Counted from the stretch's first letter, positions 18,311 through 28,027 are shown. The stretch is 64,000 bases of DNA from an uncultured Clostridia bacterium (GCA_947594845.1 CANQEI010000002.1:1-64000); one strand, 5' to 3'. A program made the numbers and translations. The notes: generated from the sequence alone by a model not told the origin.

Positions 18311-18427
18311 GATTTATCAAAAGCAAGTATTACAAGGCAAACGAGTGAGCAAACCGGAGGTGTACGATGGTACATTGAGGATTTGCGAACGAAGTTTAAC
18401 GAAGTAAGACGCAGCTTTTCATAAATC
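18311..18427 (+). repeat. 117-bp palindromic element, copy B, before the second ackA
   Basis: It matches copy A (16834-16950) with two substitutions and no gaps, and it has the same distance to the next start codon. A degenerate relative lies upstream at about 18213-18290 (AAGCAAGTATAGCAAGGCAAA, CCGGAGTGTACGTTTGTACATG), mirroring the arrangement at copy A. No ORF is present inside the element. Confidence 0.9.
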
Positions 18428-18440
18428 TGTGGAGGAGAGA

Positions 18441-19631
18441 ATGAAAATACTAGTCTTAAACTGCGGCAGTTCATCACTAAAATACCAACTAATAGATATG
18501 GAAAGTGAAAAATTGCTAGCATCAGGAAAATATGAAAGAATAGGTGAAAAAGAAGCTTTTATAACACATAAGGTTAATGGTCAAAAGAAAACGATTGAGC
18601 ATTATGCACCAGATCATGCAGAAGCTATAGATTTCACATTAAAACAACTTATAAATCCAGAATATAAAGTTATAGATTCTTTGGATGAAATTTCTGCTAT
18701 TGGACATAGAGCTGTTCATGGAGGAGAAAAGATTGCAGAATCTGTTATTATAGATGAAGATGTTATTCAGACAATAAAAGATAATACAGACTTAGCACCA
18801 TTACACAACCCAGCAACAATACTTGGAATAGAAGCTTGTCAAAAAGTAATGCCAGGTAAACCAATGGTAGCAGTTTTTGATACAGCATTTCATCAAACTA
18901 TGCCAAAAGAAAATTACATATATCCAATTCCATATGAATATTACGAAAAGTATGGAGTAAGAAAATATGGATTTCACGGAACATCACATATGTATGTTTC
19001 AAGAAGAGTTGCAGAAATAATGAATAAACCTATTGAAGAATTAAAAATTGTTAGTTGTCATTTAGGACAAGGAGCAAGCATATGTGCTATTCAAAATGGC
19101 AAATCAGTTGAAACAAGTATGGGACTAACACCACTTGGAGGAATACCAATGGTTACAAGAAGTGGAGATTTAGATCCATCAGTTGTTTTATATATCATGA
19201 AAAAAGAAAATTTAACTGCAGAAGAAATGGAAAAGAAACTTAATAAAGATTCTGGAGTTATGGGAATTTCTGGATTAGCACCAGATTTTAGAGAAATTGA
19301 GGCAGCTAGCTATGGAAATAATGAAAGAGCAAGAATTGCTATGGAAAACTTTAAGTCTACTATTGCACAATATGTTGCAAGATATGCTGCTGTAATGAAT
19401 GGTGTTGATGTCGTAGTATTCACTGGTGGAGTTGGAGAAAACCAAATAAATATACGTAAAGGAATTTGCCAACATCTTGAATTCATGGGATTAAATCTTG
19501 ATGAAGAAGCTAATAATGTTAGAAGTGAGGAAAAGATGATTTCAACATCAGATTCAAAAGTTAAGGCATATGTTGTTCCAACAGATGAAGAAATGATGAT
19601 AGCTAAGGAAACTCAAAGACTTGTAAAATAA
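18441..19631 (+). CDS. ackA: Acetate kinase, second paralogue
   Basis: A 396-residue acetate kinase from the ATG at 18441; the in-frame GTG at 18429 lies inside the GGAGGAG site and is rejected. Motifs: LNCGSSSLKYQL, HRAVHGGE, FDTAFHQT, YGFHGTSH, TRSGDLDP, FTGGVGENQ and PTDEEMMIA. One oddity is PMVTRSGD where most enzymes have MGTRSGD, so the Gly next to the catalytic Arg is Val. By eye it shares well over half of its residues with the first paralogue but is clearly diverged from it. Together with pta it forms the acetate branch. The membrane-anchored protein at 19652 follows after 20 bp. Confidence 0.94.
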   Translation: MKILVLNCGSSSLKYQLIDMESEKLLASGKYERIGEKEAFITHKVNGQKKTIEHYAPDHAEAIDFTLKQLINPEYKVIDSLDEISAIGHRAVHGGEKIAESVIIDEDVIQTIKDNTDLAPLHNPATILGIEACQKVMPGKPMVAVFDTAFHQTMPKENYIYPIPYEYYEKYGVRKYGFHGTSHMYVSRRVAEIMNKPIEELKIVSCHLGQGASICAIQNGKSVETSMGLTPLGGIPMVTRSGDLDPSVVLYIMKKENLTAEEMEKKLNKDSGVMGISGLAPDFREIEAASYGNNERARIAMENFKSTIAQYVARYAAVMNGVDVVVFTGGVGENQINIRKGICQHLEFMGLNLDEEANNVRSEEKMISTSDSKVKAYVVPTDEEMMIAKETQRLVK

Positions 19632-19651
19632 ATATTTTAGAAGGAGAAATT

Positions 19652-20911
19652 ATGAAAAACAAAAAGATAGTTATAATATTATCAATTGTTATTGCTATAG
19701 TCATTATAGCAGCTGCTGTTGTTGCTGGATGGCTAATGCTAAACAAAAATAATGATAAAGATGAAAAAGATAAAAAATCTGAACCAGAGTTTAGCTGGCA
19801 AGATCTTTATTCTGAAAAAATTAAAGAACAAGAAGAAAATGTTGATATAGGACTAGTTGATTTAAACTTTGATGAAATACCAGAATTGATAATAAAAACT
19901 TCAAAAGGAATATTTAGTATTTTTACTGCTAATAAAGAAAACAAAACTTCAGAAGCAGTTGTTGAAAATTCAGAAATTGATAATTTAATATTAGTTTATG
20001 ATTATGAAAAACAAGCTTATAAGTATGTGTATACAACTAAAAATAATGAAACCAAAAGTACTGTAATTAGTGAAGATTTATCAACAGAAGAAGTTGATAA
20101 TACAACAGAAGAATACGAACAAAACAATATTCCTATTAAAGAAAATATCCAAGAAGATGTTAATACAAGTATAGAAACTAATAGCGAAGATGATGTAATA
20201 AAAGAAAAATTAGATTCTGCTGAGGAAAAATCTAAAACTGTTGATGATTATGAGGCAGAACTTGGAAAAGATATAGATGAATATATTGAGGAAAAGAGAA
20301 AAGAATTAACAGAAAAACCTTCTGAAGAAGAAGCTATGGAAATTGGAGAAGAACTATATGAATATGGAGAGTATCCTGTTATTGGTGAATATTCAGGAGG
20401 CAAATATAAGTCATATTTAGGAAAATCAAAAGCTCAGCTTTTAGAAAATGCAGAAAGAAAAGATTTTAACGGAATTTATGCAGGACATAAATTTACAAAT
20501 AGTTCAGATGTAGAAGATTATTTCACACAGAATAGACTAAATGAACTTACAGCAAGCAAACAGCCATCACCATATGGATTAGAAAAATCAAATGGTTCTT
20601 GGTATTTACTAGACGCACCAGTTGGAAGTGATCCAACATTTTTGGTAACAACTTTAGATATTAAATCTATTACAAATAACAAAATAACTTATACAGCAAC
20701 AACTTACTATTCAGATGATTTTTACGAGATTGGTGAAAAGTATAATATAATGGATGGTAATAATTACGACAGTGAAAAAACAACAGAAAATCTTAGAAAA
20801 AACATAGACACAATAAAAAAGAATTATAAAACAACTACAGAAGTACATGATTTTGTAATAGTTAAAGAAGACGGAAAATGGAAAATTGACCAACAAAAAG
20901 TCACATATTAA
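19652..20911 (+). CDS. Membrane-anchored extracytoplasmic protein of unknown function
   Basis: The 419-residue product has one N-terminal hydrophobic segment (about residues 5-31, VIILSIVIAIVIIAAAVV), then a charged extracytoplasmic region. A Glu/Lys/Asn-rich stretch covers about residues 140-230. The C-terminal 170 residues look folded (KSYLGKSKAQLLENAE, GSWYLLDAPVGSDPTFLV, FVIVKEDGKWKIDQQKV). There is no lipobox cysteine and I do not recognise a family. Its ATG follows AGAAGGAG 20 bp after the second ackA, so it may be cotranscribed with it. Confidence 0.65.
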   Translation: MKNKKIVIILSIVIAIVIIAAAVVAGWLMLNKNNDKDEKDKKSEPEFSWQDLYSEKIKEQEENVDIGLVDLNFDEIPELIIKTSKGIFSIFTANKENKTSEAVVENSEIDNLILVYDYEKQAYKYVYTTKNNETKSTVISEDLSTEEVDNTTEEYEQNNIPIKENIQEDVNTSIETNSEDDVIKEKLDSAEEKSKTVDDYEAELGKDIDEYIEEKRKELTEKPSEEEAMEIGEELYEYGEYPVIGEYSGGKYKSYLGKSKAQLLENAERKDFNGIYAGHKFTNSSDVEDYFTQNRLNELTASKQPSPYGLEKSNGSWYLLDAPVGSDPTFLVTTLDIKSITNNKITYTATTYYSDDFYEIGEKYNIMDGNNYDSEKTTENLRKNIDTIKKNYKTTTEVHDFVIVKEDGKWKIDQQKVTY

Positions 20912-20920
20912 TTTTTTACA

Positions 20921-20952
20921 AAAGAGCGTAATAAGAGTGTTACGCTCTTTCT
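20921..20952 (+). terminator. Intrinsic terminator before folC
   Basis: AAAGAGCGTAA (20921-20931) pairs with TTACGCTCTTT (20940-20950); the T run is short. Confidence 0.75.
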
Positions 20953-20965
20953 AACGGAGAAATAA

Positions 20966-22243
20966 ATGATAGATATAGAAAAATATTTAAACAATTTTTT
21001 TAAGGGGACAAAAGATCCTTCATTAAGTGCAATGAAATTTTTTATGAATGAATATGGAAATTTCGAAAAAGAAATGAAATTTATACATATTGCTGGGACT
21101 AACGGAAAAGGCAGTTGTGCTGAAATGATTAGTAATATATTAATAAATGCAGGATACAATGTAGGAAAGTTTCTATCACCTCATTTAATTAAGTATAATG
21201 AAAGAATTAGCGTAAATGGGAAAAATATTAGTGATAAAGAAATGTCTGACATAATAGAAGAACTAGAACCTAAGGTAAAGAAATATAATGAAAATTCAAA
21301 AACAGCTGTTACATTGTTTGAACTAGAAACTACTATGGGACTATTATATTTCTACAGAAAAAAAGTTGATTTTGTAGTTTTAGAAACAGGACTTGGAGGA
21401 TTATATGATTGCACCAATATTATTACTAAACCAGAAGTTTCAATAATTACATCAATTGGATATGATCATATGAGAATATTAGGAAATACTTTACCAGAAA
21501 TTGCGTTTCAAAAGGCAGGCATTATAAAAGAAAATTCAAATACTATATTTTTTTCACAAACAGAAGATGTAGATGATGTGTTTAAGAAAAAATGTATAGA
21601 AAAAAATAATTTTCTTCATCTAATTCATCCAGAAGATATATCAAATTTTAGATACGATCAAAATTATCAATATTTTGATTATAAAGATTTAAAAGAAATA
21701 GCAATAAACTTAAAGGGAATGAAACAGATAAATAATGCAAGTATTTGTATTGAATGCATAAGAATTTTAAATAAGTTAGGATATAAAATTTCAGAAGGAA
21801 ACCTTAGAAAAGGCTTAAAAACGGTAATTCATAAAGGCAGAATGGAAATAATAAGTAAAGAACCATTAATAATATTTGATGGAGCACATAATGAACCTGC
21901 TATTGAAAATTTAAAACAAACAATAAAAATGTATTATAAAGATTTTGAAAAAACTTATATTATTTCAATTCTTAAAAGAAAAGATTATAAAAAAATGATC
22001 AAAGATTTAATTACAGATGAGAAAGCAACTTTTATAATGACATCAGGAAATGATGAAACAATGTATACTTCTAAAGAAGAACTATATCAGATAGCAATGG
22101 AGTATAAAAATGAGGAACAAGTAGTATTAATGGAAAATCTTGAAGATGCAATAAAATCATTGAAAAGTAAAAGTAACTCTGTAAATTTTGTAATAGGAAG
22201 CTTTTATGTTTATGGAAATGCTATAAATGCAATAAAGAAATAA
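20966..22243 (+). CDS. folC: Folylpolyglutamate synthase / dihydrofolate synthase
   Basis: A 425-residue Mur-ligase-type enzyme that adds glutamate to reduced folates (and possibly to dihydropteroate). The ATP P-loop is HIAGTNGKGSCAEM near residue 45, followed by KFLSPHLIKYNERI. TGLGGLYDCTNII (near 146) and IFDGAHNEPAI (near 308) are further family blocks. The length is normal. It follows a terminator and ends at a convergent hairpin before rqcH, so it is probably a single-gene unit. It supports the same one-carbon pool as folD at 27148. Confidence 0.92.
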   Translation: MIDIEKYLNNFFKGTKDPSLSAMKFFMNEYGNFEKEMKFIHIAGTNGKGSCAEMISNILINAGYNVGKFLSPHLIKYNERISVNGKNISDKEMSDIIEELEPKVKKYNENSKTAVTLFELETTMGLLYFYRKKVDFVVLETGLGGLYDCTNIITKPEVSIITSIGYDHMRILGNTLPEIAFQKAGIIKENSNTIFFSQTEDVDDVFKKKCIEKNNFLHLIHPEDISNFRYDQNYQYFDYKDLKEIAINLKGMKQINNASICIECIRILNKLGYKISEGNLRKGLKTVIHKGRMEIISKEPLIIFDGAHNEPAIENLKQTIKMYYKDFEKTYIISILKRKDYKKMIKDLITDEKATFIMTSGNDETMYTSKEELYQIAMEYKNEEQVVLMENLEDAIKSLKSKSNSVNFVIGSFYVYGNAINAIKK

Positions 22244-22274
22244 AAAATGTTAATTTGAATATTTTATAAAAAAT

Positions 22275-22303
22275 AATAGTGCCTTTAAATTTAAGGCACT
22301 ATT
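22275..22303 (-). terminator. Terminator of rqcH (minus strand)
   Basis: AATAGTGCCTT (22275-22285) pairs with AAGGCACTATT (22293-22303). On the minus strand it is followed by a T-rich tract, and it overlaps the rqcH stop codon. Confidence 0.85.
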
Positions 22304-23955
22304 ATCGTTTTATAATTTGTATAACTAACCATTCCTGTTTTGCCACTTGGATGCTTTTTTACATATTTTATATAAGTATAATCAACAGAAACATTTCTTT
22401 CTAAAGATGCTTTGCAGTTTTGCTTTGCAATTTGAGCACATTTAAAAATTGTATCATCATCAGGAGTTTTTCCATTAGTTTTTAAAATAACATGTGCACC
22501 ATGAAATCCTTGTGCGTGAAACCATAAATCAGATTTATTAGCATAATGCAAAGACAAATAGTCATTTTGCTTATTATTTTTACCAATATATACTTCATAA
22601 TTATTAATAATTATTTTCTTTAAATTATTTGTTAAAGCATTGTCTGTATTTATTTTTTGAAAAGATTTATAATTATATTTTTTCATTTGTTCATTTTCAG
22701 AAAATTCGTTATGTATTTCTTCAATATCTTCTAATGTTTGAGCATTAGAAAGAGAATATATAATACTCTCAATATAGTCTAATTCTAATTCTGTTTCTTT
22801 TTTCTGAATAGTAACGACATTTAAGGTGTTTTTTAATTTATTATATTTTTTAAAAAATTTTTCAACATTTTTTGAATAAGAAATAGTAGGATCTAATTTT
22901 ATAGTTATAGGAATATTTTCATTGTAATAATTTTCAACTACAATTTCTGGATCAGCAAAATCACCATGGAATCTATACAAATTTGCTGTTAATAATTCAC
23001 CATATAATTTATATTTGTCCATATCATTGCAACTATTTAATTTTTCATTAATGTTTTCCAATTTTTTAGAAGATTTTTTTAATGCAACTAAAATAAGCTT
23101 AGATAAAGTTGATTTAGCATTATTAAAAATATCTTCATTTTCTTTAGATGTATAATAATTGTCCAAAAAACTATTTAAATCATAATTCCCTTCAGAAAAC
23201 TCAATAGTATAGTCTTTTTCTATTACTTTTGGAAGAAGGTTATTAGTTCCAAAGTTACTAATCAAGTTATTAATATAATTATAAACTTTTTTAATATCGT
23301 CTAAATTTTTTGTATATGCATCAACATTTAAGATATTAAATATATTTGATACAAATATTGTACTAAAACCTGTAAAAGAATTAGATATTCCTTCTATTAA
23401 ATTATCAAAAGAAGAAATGGAAGAGTTAAACTCTTCAAAACTGTTTAAGCCTAAAAAAGATTTCTTTTGTGTAAGTGGTTTAACATAAAATCTAGCAGGA
23501 AGAATTTCTCTATCAGATGTAATGATATGTTTTATAGAATCAATAATAAATCCTTTATCATTAATCAAAATAATATTACTACGTCTTCCCATAAGTTCAA
23601 TCATTAAGGAAAAATTTATTGTATCCTTTACTTCATTTGTACCTTCAAAATTTATACAAACTAGTCTATCTAAATCATAACTTTCAATACTTTTAATTTT
23701 AGCATTAGATAAATATTTTCTTAGCAACATGCAAAAATTCATAGCATTAGTTGGATTAGTTTTTGTGTTATTTGTAAGACAAATTCTATAGTAATTAGGA
23801 TGAATACATATATTTAAAATATAATTTTCATAATTGTATAAATTAAATATAATTTCAAATTTATTAGGTTGTAATATTTTATTAACTCTGGCACCAATTA
23901 ATTTTTTTTGAAAATCAGAAACAAGAGCCTTTAAAATTATTCCATCAAAAGCCAT
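22291..23955 (-). CDS. rqcH: RqcH, ribosome-associated quality-control protein (NFACT family)
   Basis: The 554-residue product (ATG at 23955 after AAAGGAG; the upstream in-frame ATG at 23970 would lack a site) belongs to the NEMF/Rqc2/FbpA family, which binds split large subunits and recruits tRNA-Ala for C-terminal alanine tailing. Seen: N-terminal NFACT-N with LDRLVCINF (the conserved Asp-Arg pair) and LMGRRSNIIL near residue 125, a coiled-coil middle (about 290-420), and a C-terminal NFACT-R domain with DLWFHAQGFHGAHVIL near 485 and VSYTNYKTIIV at the end. The older name fibronectin-binding protein is misleading for this family. Confidence 0.9.
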   Translation of the reverse strand: MAFDGIILKALVSDFQKKLIGARVNKILQPNKFEIIFNLYNYENYILNICIHPNYYRICLTNNTKTNPTNAMNFCMLLRKYLSNAKIKSIESYDLDRLVCINFEGTNEVKDTINFSLMIELMGRRSNIILINDKGFIIDSIKHIITSDREILPARFYVKPLTQKKSFLGLNSFEEFNSSISSFDNLIEGISNSFTGFSTIFVSNIFNILNVDAYTKNLDDIKKVYNYINNLISNFGTNNLLPKVIEKDYTIEFSEGNYDLNSFLDNYYTSKENEDIFNNAKSTLSKLILVALKKSSKKLENINEKLNSCNDMDKYKLYGELLTANLYRFHGDFADPEIVVENYYNENIPITIKLDPTISYSKNVEKFFKKYNKLKNTLNVVTIQKKETELELDYIESIIYSLSNAQTLEDIEEIHNEFSENEQMKKYNYKSFQKINTDNALTNNLKKIIINNYEVYIGKNNKQNDYLSLHYANKSDLWFHAQGFHGAHVILKTNGKTPDDDTIFKCAQIAKQNCKASLERNVSVDYTYIKYVKKHPSGKTGMVSYTNYKTIIVP

Positions 23956-24040
23956 ATTAACTCCTTTCACGAAATAATAATATAGTAGAAATAATCAAAA
24001 AGTCAAGCATAAAATATTTATGAGAAATAGAACAATAAAC

Positions 24041-24069
24041 TTGTTTAAAAAAAAGTCATATGTTATAAT
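24041..24069 (+). promoter_or_regulatory. Candidate promoter for the TPR protein gene
   Basis: TTGTTT (24041-24046), 17-bp spacer, TATAAT (24064-24069). A small hairpin, TAGCAA/TTGCTA followed by CTTTTT, lies between this promoter and the gene at about 24084-24106 and could act as an attenuator. Confidence 0.6.
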
Positions 24070-24139
24070 GATAACCATGAAATAGCAAACAGAATTGCTA
24101 CTTTTTAAAAGGTTGTTGAAATGAGGAGGAAAAGAAAAA

Positions 24140-25405
24140 ATGTTAATTGAAAAATTCATATTTAACATATTGGCTTTTTCTTTATTTATTATCATTTTTT
24201 CAAAATTAATAAGAAAAAATGATACAAGTTATATTGTTATATTAATAATAGAGGCAATTGGAATAGCATTAAATTTTTTGGAATTATTAATTGGAGGAAT
24301 TTTCGAAGGAATAATTTCGAAAATTCTTATGTATATAATGTCAGTTGTATTACCAGTAGTAGTTGTTGTTATAGAATATAATGGAAACAATTTTTCAGAA
24401 ATATTTGCAACATTAAAAGCAAAAATATTAATGAAACTTGGAGATATACAAGCAGCAAAAGATACTTTACTTAATATGATGAATAAATATCCAGATACAT
24501 ACAAAGGACATATACTACTAGCAAAAATTTACGAAAAACAAGGTGAAACAAATAAAGCAATAGATGAATATGTAAAATCAGTTGACTCAAATAAAAGAGA
24601 TTATGATTCTTTTTATAGGATAGCTGAATTATTAAATGATATGGGCAGAAAAGATGAAGCAACAACAATGCTTTTTCATCTTTTAGAAAACAAGCCAGAA
24701 TATTACAAAGCATCAATATTATTAGGTGATTTATTATACGAACAAGAAAGATTTAAAGAAGCTGTAAATGTATATCAAGATGCATTAAAATATAAACCTG
24801 CAGATTTTGATTTATACTATTGTTTGGGAATGGCATATACAAGATTAAATGATTTTGCAAATGCAAAAGAAAGCTATGAAAAGGCTGCAGAAATAAATCA
24901 TAGATTACATATGGCAAATTATTCTTTAGGTCAGATTGCATTAATAGAAAAAGATTTAGATGCTGCTGAAAAATATTTTGCAGAATGTCTAATGTCAGAA
25001 GAATTAGAACCTAATGCATATTATCAGCTTGCTAAAATATATATTATAAAGGGAGAAAAAGATAAAGCAATAGCTTTTGCAAATAAAGCAATAGAACTTG
25101 ATGATAAATATTTTGAAAAAATATCAAAAGAAAAGATATTTGAGCCAATAAAAATGCATTTAATATTACCAGAAAAAAGCGGAACTAAAACTTTGAAAAA
25201 ATTAAATAAGAAAGACGAAGAACTTCAAAAATACTTAGAAGAAACTTTATATTTAATTGATGATATGAATGAAAACGAAATAAAAAATAGAGCAATACAA
25301 AAAGTTGATGAGATATTTAAAACTAAAGAAAAAGATGATCAAATTGAAAATACAAAAGAAAAAGAAGAATTAGAAGAATATAATATACAAAAGGAAAAAT
25401 TTTAA
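24140..25405 (+). CDS. Membrane-anchored TPR-repeat protein
   Basis: Residues 1-90 hold about three hydrophobic segments (IFNILAFSLFIIIFS, YIVILIIEAIGIALNFLELLIGG, ILMYIMSVVLPVVVVVI). Residues about 95-320 are tandem tetratricopeptide repeats such as GDIQAAKDTLLNMMNKYPD, GETNKAIDEYVKSVD, ERFKEAVNVYQDALKYKPAD and GEKDKAIAFANKAIELD. The C-terminus is Glu/Lys-rich and probably coiled. It is likely an interaction scaffold at the membrane; the partner is unknown. Its GAGGAGG site is strong. The dpaA gene follows after 19 bp, so the two may be cotranscribed. Confidence 0.8.
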   Translation: MLIEKFIFNILAFSLFIIIFSKLIRKNDTSYIVILIIEAIGIALNFLELLIGGIFEGIISKILMYIMSVVLPVVVVVIEYNGNNFSEIFATLKAKILMKLGDIQAAKDTLLNMMNKYPDTYKGHILLAKIYEKQGETNKAIDEYVKSVDSNKRDYDSFYRIAELLNDMGRKDEATTMLFHLLENKPEYYKASILLGDLLYEQERFKEAVNVYQDALKYKPADFDLYYCLGMAYTRLNDFANAKESYEKAAEINHRLHMANYSLGQIALIEKDLDAAEKYFAECLMSEELEPNAYYQLAKIYIIKGEKDKAIAFANKAIELDDKYFEKISKEKIFEPIKMHLILPEKSGTKTLKKLNKKDEELQKYLEETLYLIDDMNENEIKNRAIQKVDEIFKTKEKDDQIENTKEKEELEEYNIQKEKF

Positions 25406-25424
25406 TATAGAAAAGGAGAAAAAT

Positions 25425-26300
25425 ATGTATAAAACAATATCCATTATCGGAGGAGATTTAAGGATTATTAATTTGATTGGGTTATTAGCAAAAGATGACT
25501 TCATGATATATACATATGGATTAGAAAATTCAGAAGATTTAATTGAAAATAAAAATATAAAAAAATGCAGAAGCATACCAGAAGTTGTAAACAGCTCTGA
25601 AATAATAATTGGACCAGTTCCAATGACAAACGATTCTGAATTTTTAAGTGCACCTTTTTCAGAAGAAAAGATTATGATTGATGAATTAATAAATGAAATG
25701 TCAAATAAAAATAAAACATTTCTTGCTGGAAATATTTCAAATAAAATAATGGATAAATTACAAGAGAGAAATATAGAATACATTGATTTATTAAAAAGAG
25801 AAGAATTAGTTGTTTTAAATACAATTTCAACGGCTGAAGGCGCAATACAAATAACTATGGAAAACACAAGTAGAACAATACACGGAAGCAATATTTTGAT
25901 TATGGGATTTGGAAGAGTAGGAAAAGTTTTAGCAAAAATGCTAGACGGAATAGGAGCAAAAGTTTCTTGCGAAGCTAGAAAAAATTCAGATATAGCATGG
26001 ATTAAAGCATATGGATATAATCCAATACATCTAAGCGAATTAGATAATGAATTAGGAAAATACGACATTATTATAAACACAATTCCATTTCAAATATTGG
26101 ATGAAGAGAAATTATTACATGTTAAAAAAGAATGTACAATTGTAGATCTATCTTCAAATCCTGGAGGAGTTGATAGAGGAGCTGCAAGACGATTAGGATT
26201 AAAATTAATTTGGGCACTTTCTTTACCAGGAAAAGTGGCACCTCTTACATCTGCAGAGTTTATACAAGAAACTTTATATCATATATTAAAAGAAATTTAA
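25425..26300 (+). CDS. dpaA: Dipicolinate synthase subunit A
   Basis: The 291-residue protein has the DpaA layout: an N-terminal domain opening ISIIGGDLRIINLIGLLA, a middle segment with STAEGAIQITMENT, and a Rossmann NAD(P)-binding region GSNILIMGFGRVGKVLAKML near residue 152. The C-terminus reads DLSSNPGGVDRGAARRLG and ALSLPGKVAPLTSAEFI. With DpaB it makes dipicolinic acid in the mother cell for the spore core. No dpaB follows; the next gene is uppP. This gene supports spore formation, but the pathway would need DpaB or a substitute elsewhere. Confidence 0.9.
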   Translation: MYKTISIIGGDLRIINLIGLLAKDDFMIYTYGLENSEDLIENKNIKKCRSIPEVVNSSEIIIGPVPMTNDSEFLSAPFSEEKIMIDELINEMSNKNKTFLAGNISNKIMDKLQERNIEYIDLLKREELVVLNTISTAEGAIQITMENTSRTIHGSNILIMGFGRVGKVLAKMLDGIGAKVSCEARKNSDIAWIKAYGYNPIHLSELDNELGKYDIIINTIPFQILDEEKLLHVKKECTIVDLSSNPGGVDRGAARRLGLKLIWALSLPGKVAPLTSAEFIQETLYHILKEI

Positions 26301-26322
26301 CTAGAAAGGAACTAAAGCCAAA

Positions 26323-27120
26323 ATGACACAAATATTACAGGCAATTATATTAGGAGCAGTACAAGGTTTAACAGAATTATTACCAATATCAAGCTCAGGA
26401 CACTTATATCTTTTATCAGAATTCTTTTTTAAATGGCAAATATCAGATTCATTTGATATTGCCTTACATTTTGGAACATTACTTGCAATAGGAATATTTT
26501 TCTTTAAAGATTGGATAGAACTGATAAAAGGTGGATTTAATAAAGTATTTAAAAAACAGGATTCAACAGAAGGAAAAATATTCTGGTATATAGTAGCAGC
26601 AACAATACCTGCTGGTATTATTGGATTAATTTTTGAACATTTTTTAGAAGAATATTTAAAGCATCCTTTAATAGTAGCAACTGCGTTAATTATAATGGGA
26701 ATTTTACTATATGTTGTAGATAAAAAATCAAAGTCAGAAACTACATATGAAAATATGAGTTTTAAACAAGCTTTTTTGATAGGAATTTCACAGGTATTAG
26801 CCTTTGTACCAGGAGTTTCAAGATCAGGAGCAACAATAACTGTTGGAAGAGCATTAAAAGTAGATAGAAGTAGTGTGGCAAAATATACATTTTTATTATC
26901 AACACCAATTGTATTTGCAGCAACAGTATTAAAAATAATGGATTTTGAATTTTCAATAGCTTTCTTTATTGGAGTATTAACTAGCTTTCTAGTTGGATTA
27001 CTCGTAATAAAATTTCTTATGAACTTTTTGAAAAAAGGCAGCTTTAAAATTTTTGCTATTTACAGAGTTATACTAGGACTAGTTGTTTATGCTGTATTCT
27101 TTTTAAGAATGTTTATATAA
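26323..27120 (+). CDS. uppP: Undecaprenyl-diphosphatase UppP (BacA)
   Basis: A 265-residue integral membrane phosphatase that recycles undecaprenyl diphosphate to the monophosphate for cell-wall carriers. Both signature regions are visible: GLTELLPISSSGHLYLL near residue 17 (Glu and Ser-rich loop) and FVPGVSRSGATITVGR near 162 (catalytic Arg/Ser). About eight hydrophobic segments fit the family, and the length is usual. It follows dpaA by 22 bp and precedes folD by 27 bp, so it is probably part of a longer transcript. Confidence 0.94.
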   Translation: MTQILQAIILGAVQGLTELLPISSSGHLYLLSEFFFKWQISDSFDIALHFGTLLAIGIFFFKDWIELIKGGFNKVFKKQDSTEGKIFWYIVAATIPAGIIGLIFEHFLEEYLKHPLIVATALIIMGILLYVVDKKSKSETTYENMSFKQAFLIGISQVLAFVPGVSRSGATITVGRALKVDRSSVAKYTFLLSTPIVFAATVLKIMDFEFSIAFFIGVLTSFLVGLLVIKFLMNFLKKGSFKIFAIYRVILGLVVYAVFFLRMFI

Positions 27121-27147
27121 TAAATACATAAATTACAAGGAGGAAAC

Positions 27148-27993
27148 ATGGAACTATTAGATGGAAAACAAGTTTCAAAAAAAACAAAAGAAGAACTAAA
27201 AAAAGAAGTAGAAAGCTTGAAAAAAGAAGGAATTAATCCAAAACTTGCAGTAATAATGGTTGGAAATGATAGTGCGTCACAAATTTATGTAAGAAATAAA
27301 AATAAAGCATGTGAATTTGTTGGAATAGAATTTGAAGAATATCTTTTACCAGAAGAAACAAAGCAGCAAGAATTGCTAGATTTAATTGAAAAATTAAATA
27401 ATAAAAAGGAAATCAATGGAATACTTTTACAAAGTCCGATACCAAAGCATTTAGATATAAATGAAGCATTTAGAAAAATATCTCCAGAAAAAGATGTTGA
27501 TGGCTTTAATCCAGTAAATGTAGGAAAACTTGTATTAGGTCAAGACACATTTATATCTTGCACACCTTTTGGAATAATGAAGATATTAGAAGATTATAAT
27601 ATAGATATAGAAGGAAAAAATGCTGTTGTTATAGGAAGAAGTAATATCGTTGGAAAACCAATGAGTCAATGCTTATTAAGCAAAAATGCAACAGTTACAG
27701 TTTGCCATTCAAAAACAAAAAATTTACCATCAATAACTAAACAAGCTGACATATTAGTTGCAGCAATTGGAAAGCCTTGTTTTGTAACTGAAGATATGGT
27801 AAAGCCTGGAGCAGTTGTAATTGATGTTGGAATAAACAGGATGGAAGATGGTAAACTAAAAGGTGATGTTGACTTTGAAAAAGTAAGTCAAAAAGTAAGT
27901 TATATTACGCCAGTTCCTGGAGGAGTTGGACCAATGACAGTAGCAATGCTTATGACAAATGTTGTGAAAGCAGCAAAAAATCAAAATAAATAA
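27148..27993 (+). CDS. folD: Bifunctional methylene-THF dehydrogenase / methenyl-THF cyclohydrolase
   Basis: A 281-residue FolD that interconverts 5,10-methylene-, methenyl- and 10-formyl-tetrahydrofolate with NAD(P). Key blocks: YVRNKNKACEFVGIE (with the conserved Tyr and Lys near residues 51-57), ILLQSPIPKHLD near 98, DVDGFNPVN near 120, the nucleotide site VVIGRSNIVGKP near 160, and TPVPGGVGPMTVAML near 258. The CAAGGAGG site is strong. It links to folC as part of one-carbon supply. Confidence 0.95.
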   Translation: MELLDGKQVSKKTKEELKKEVESLKKEGINPKLAVIMVGNDSASQIYVRNKNKACEFVGIEFEEYLLPEETKQQELLDLIEKLNNKKEINGILLQSPIPKHLDINEAFRKISPEKDVDGFNPVNVGKLVLGQDTFISCTPFGIMKILEDYNIDIEGKNAVVIGRSNIVGKPMSQCLLSKNATVTVCHSKTKNLPSITKQADILVAAIGKPCFVTEDMVKPGAVVIDVGINRMEDGKLKGDVDFEKVSQKVSYITPVPGGVGPMTVAMLMTNVVKAAKNQNK

Positions 27994-28027
27994 ATAATAT
28001 AATAATTGGGGGCAAAATCAAGAAAGT

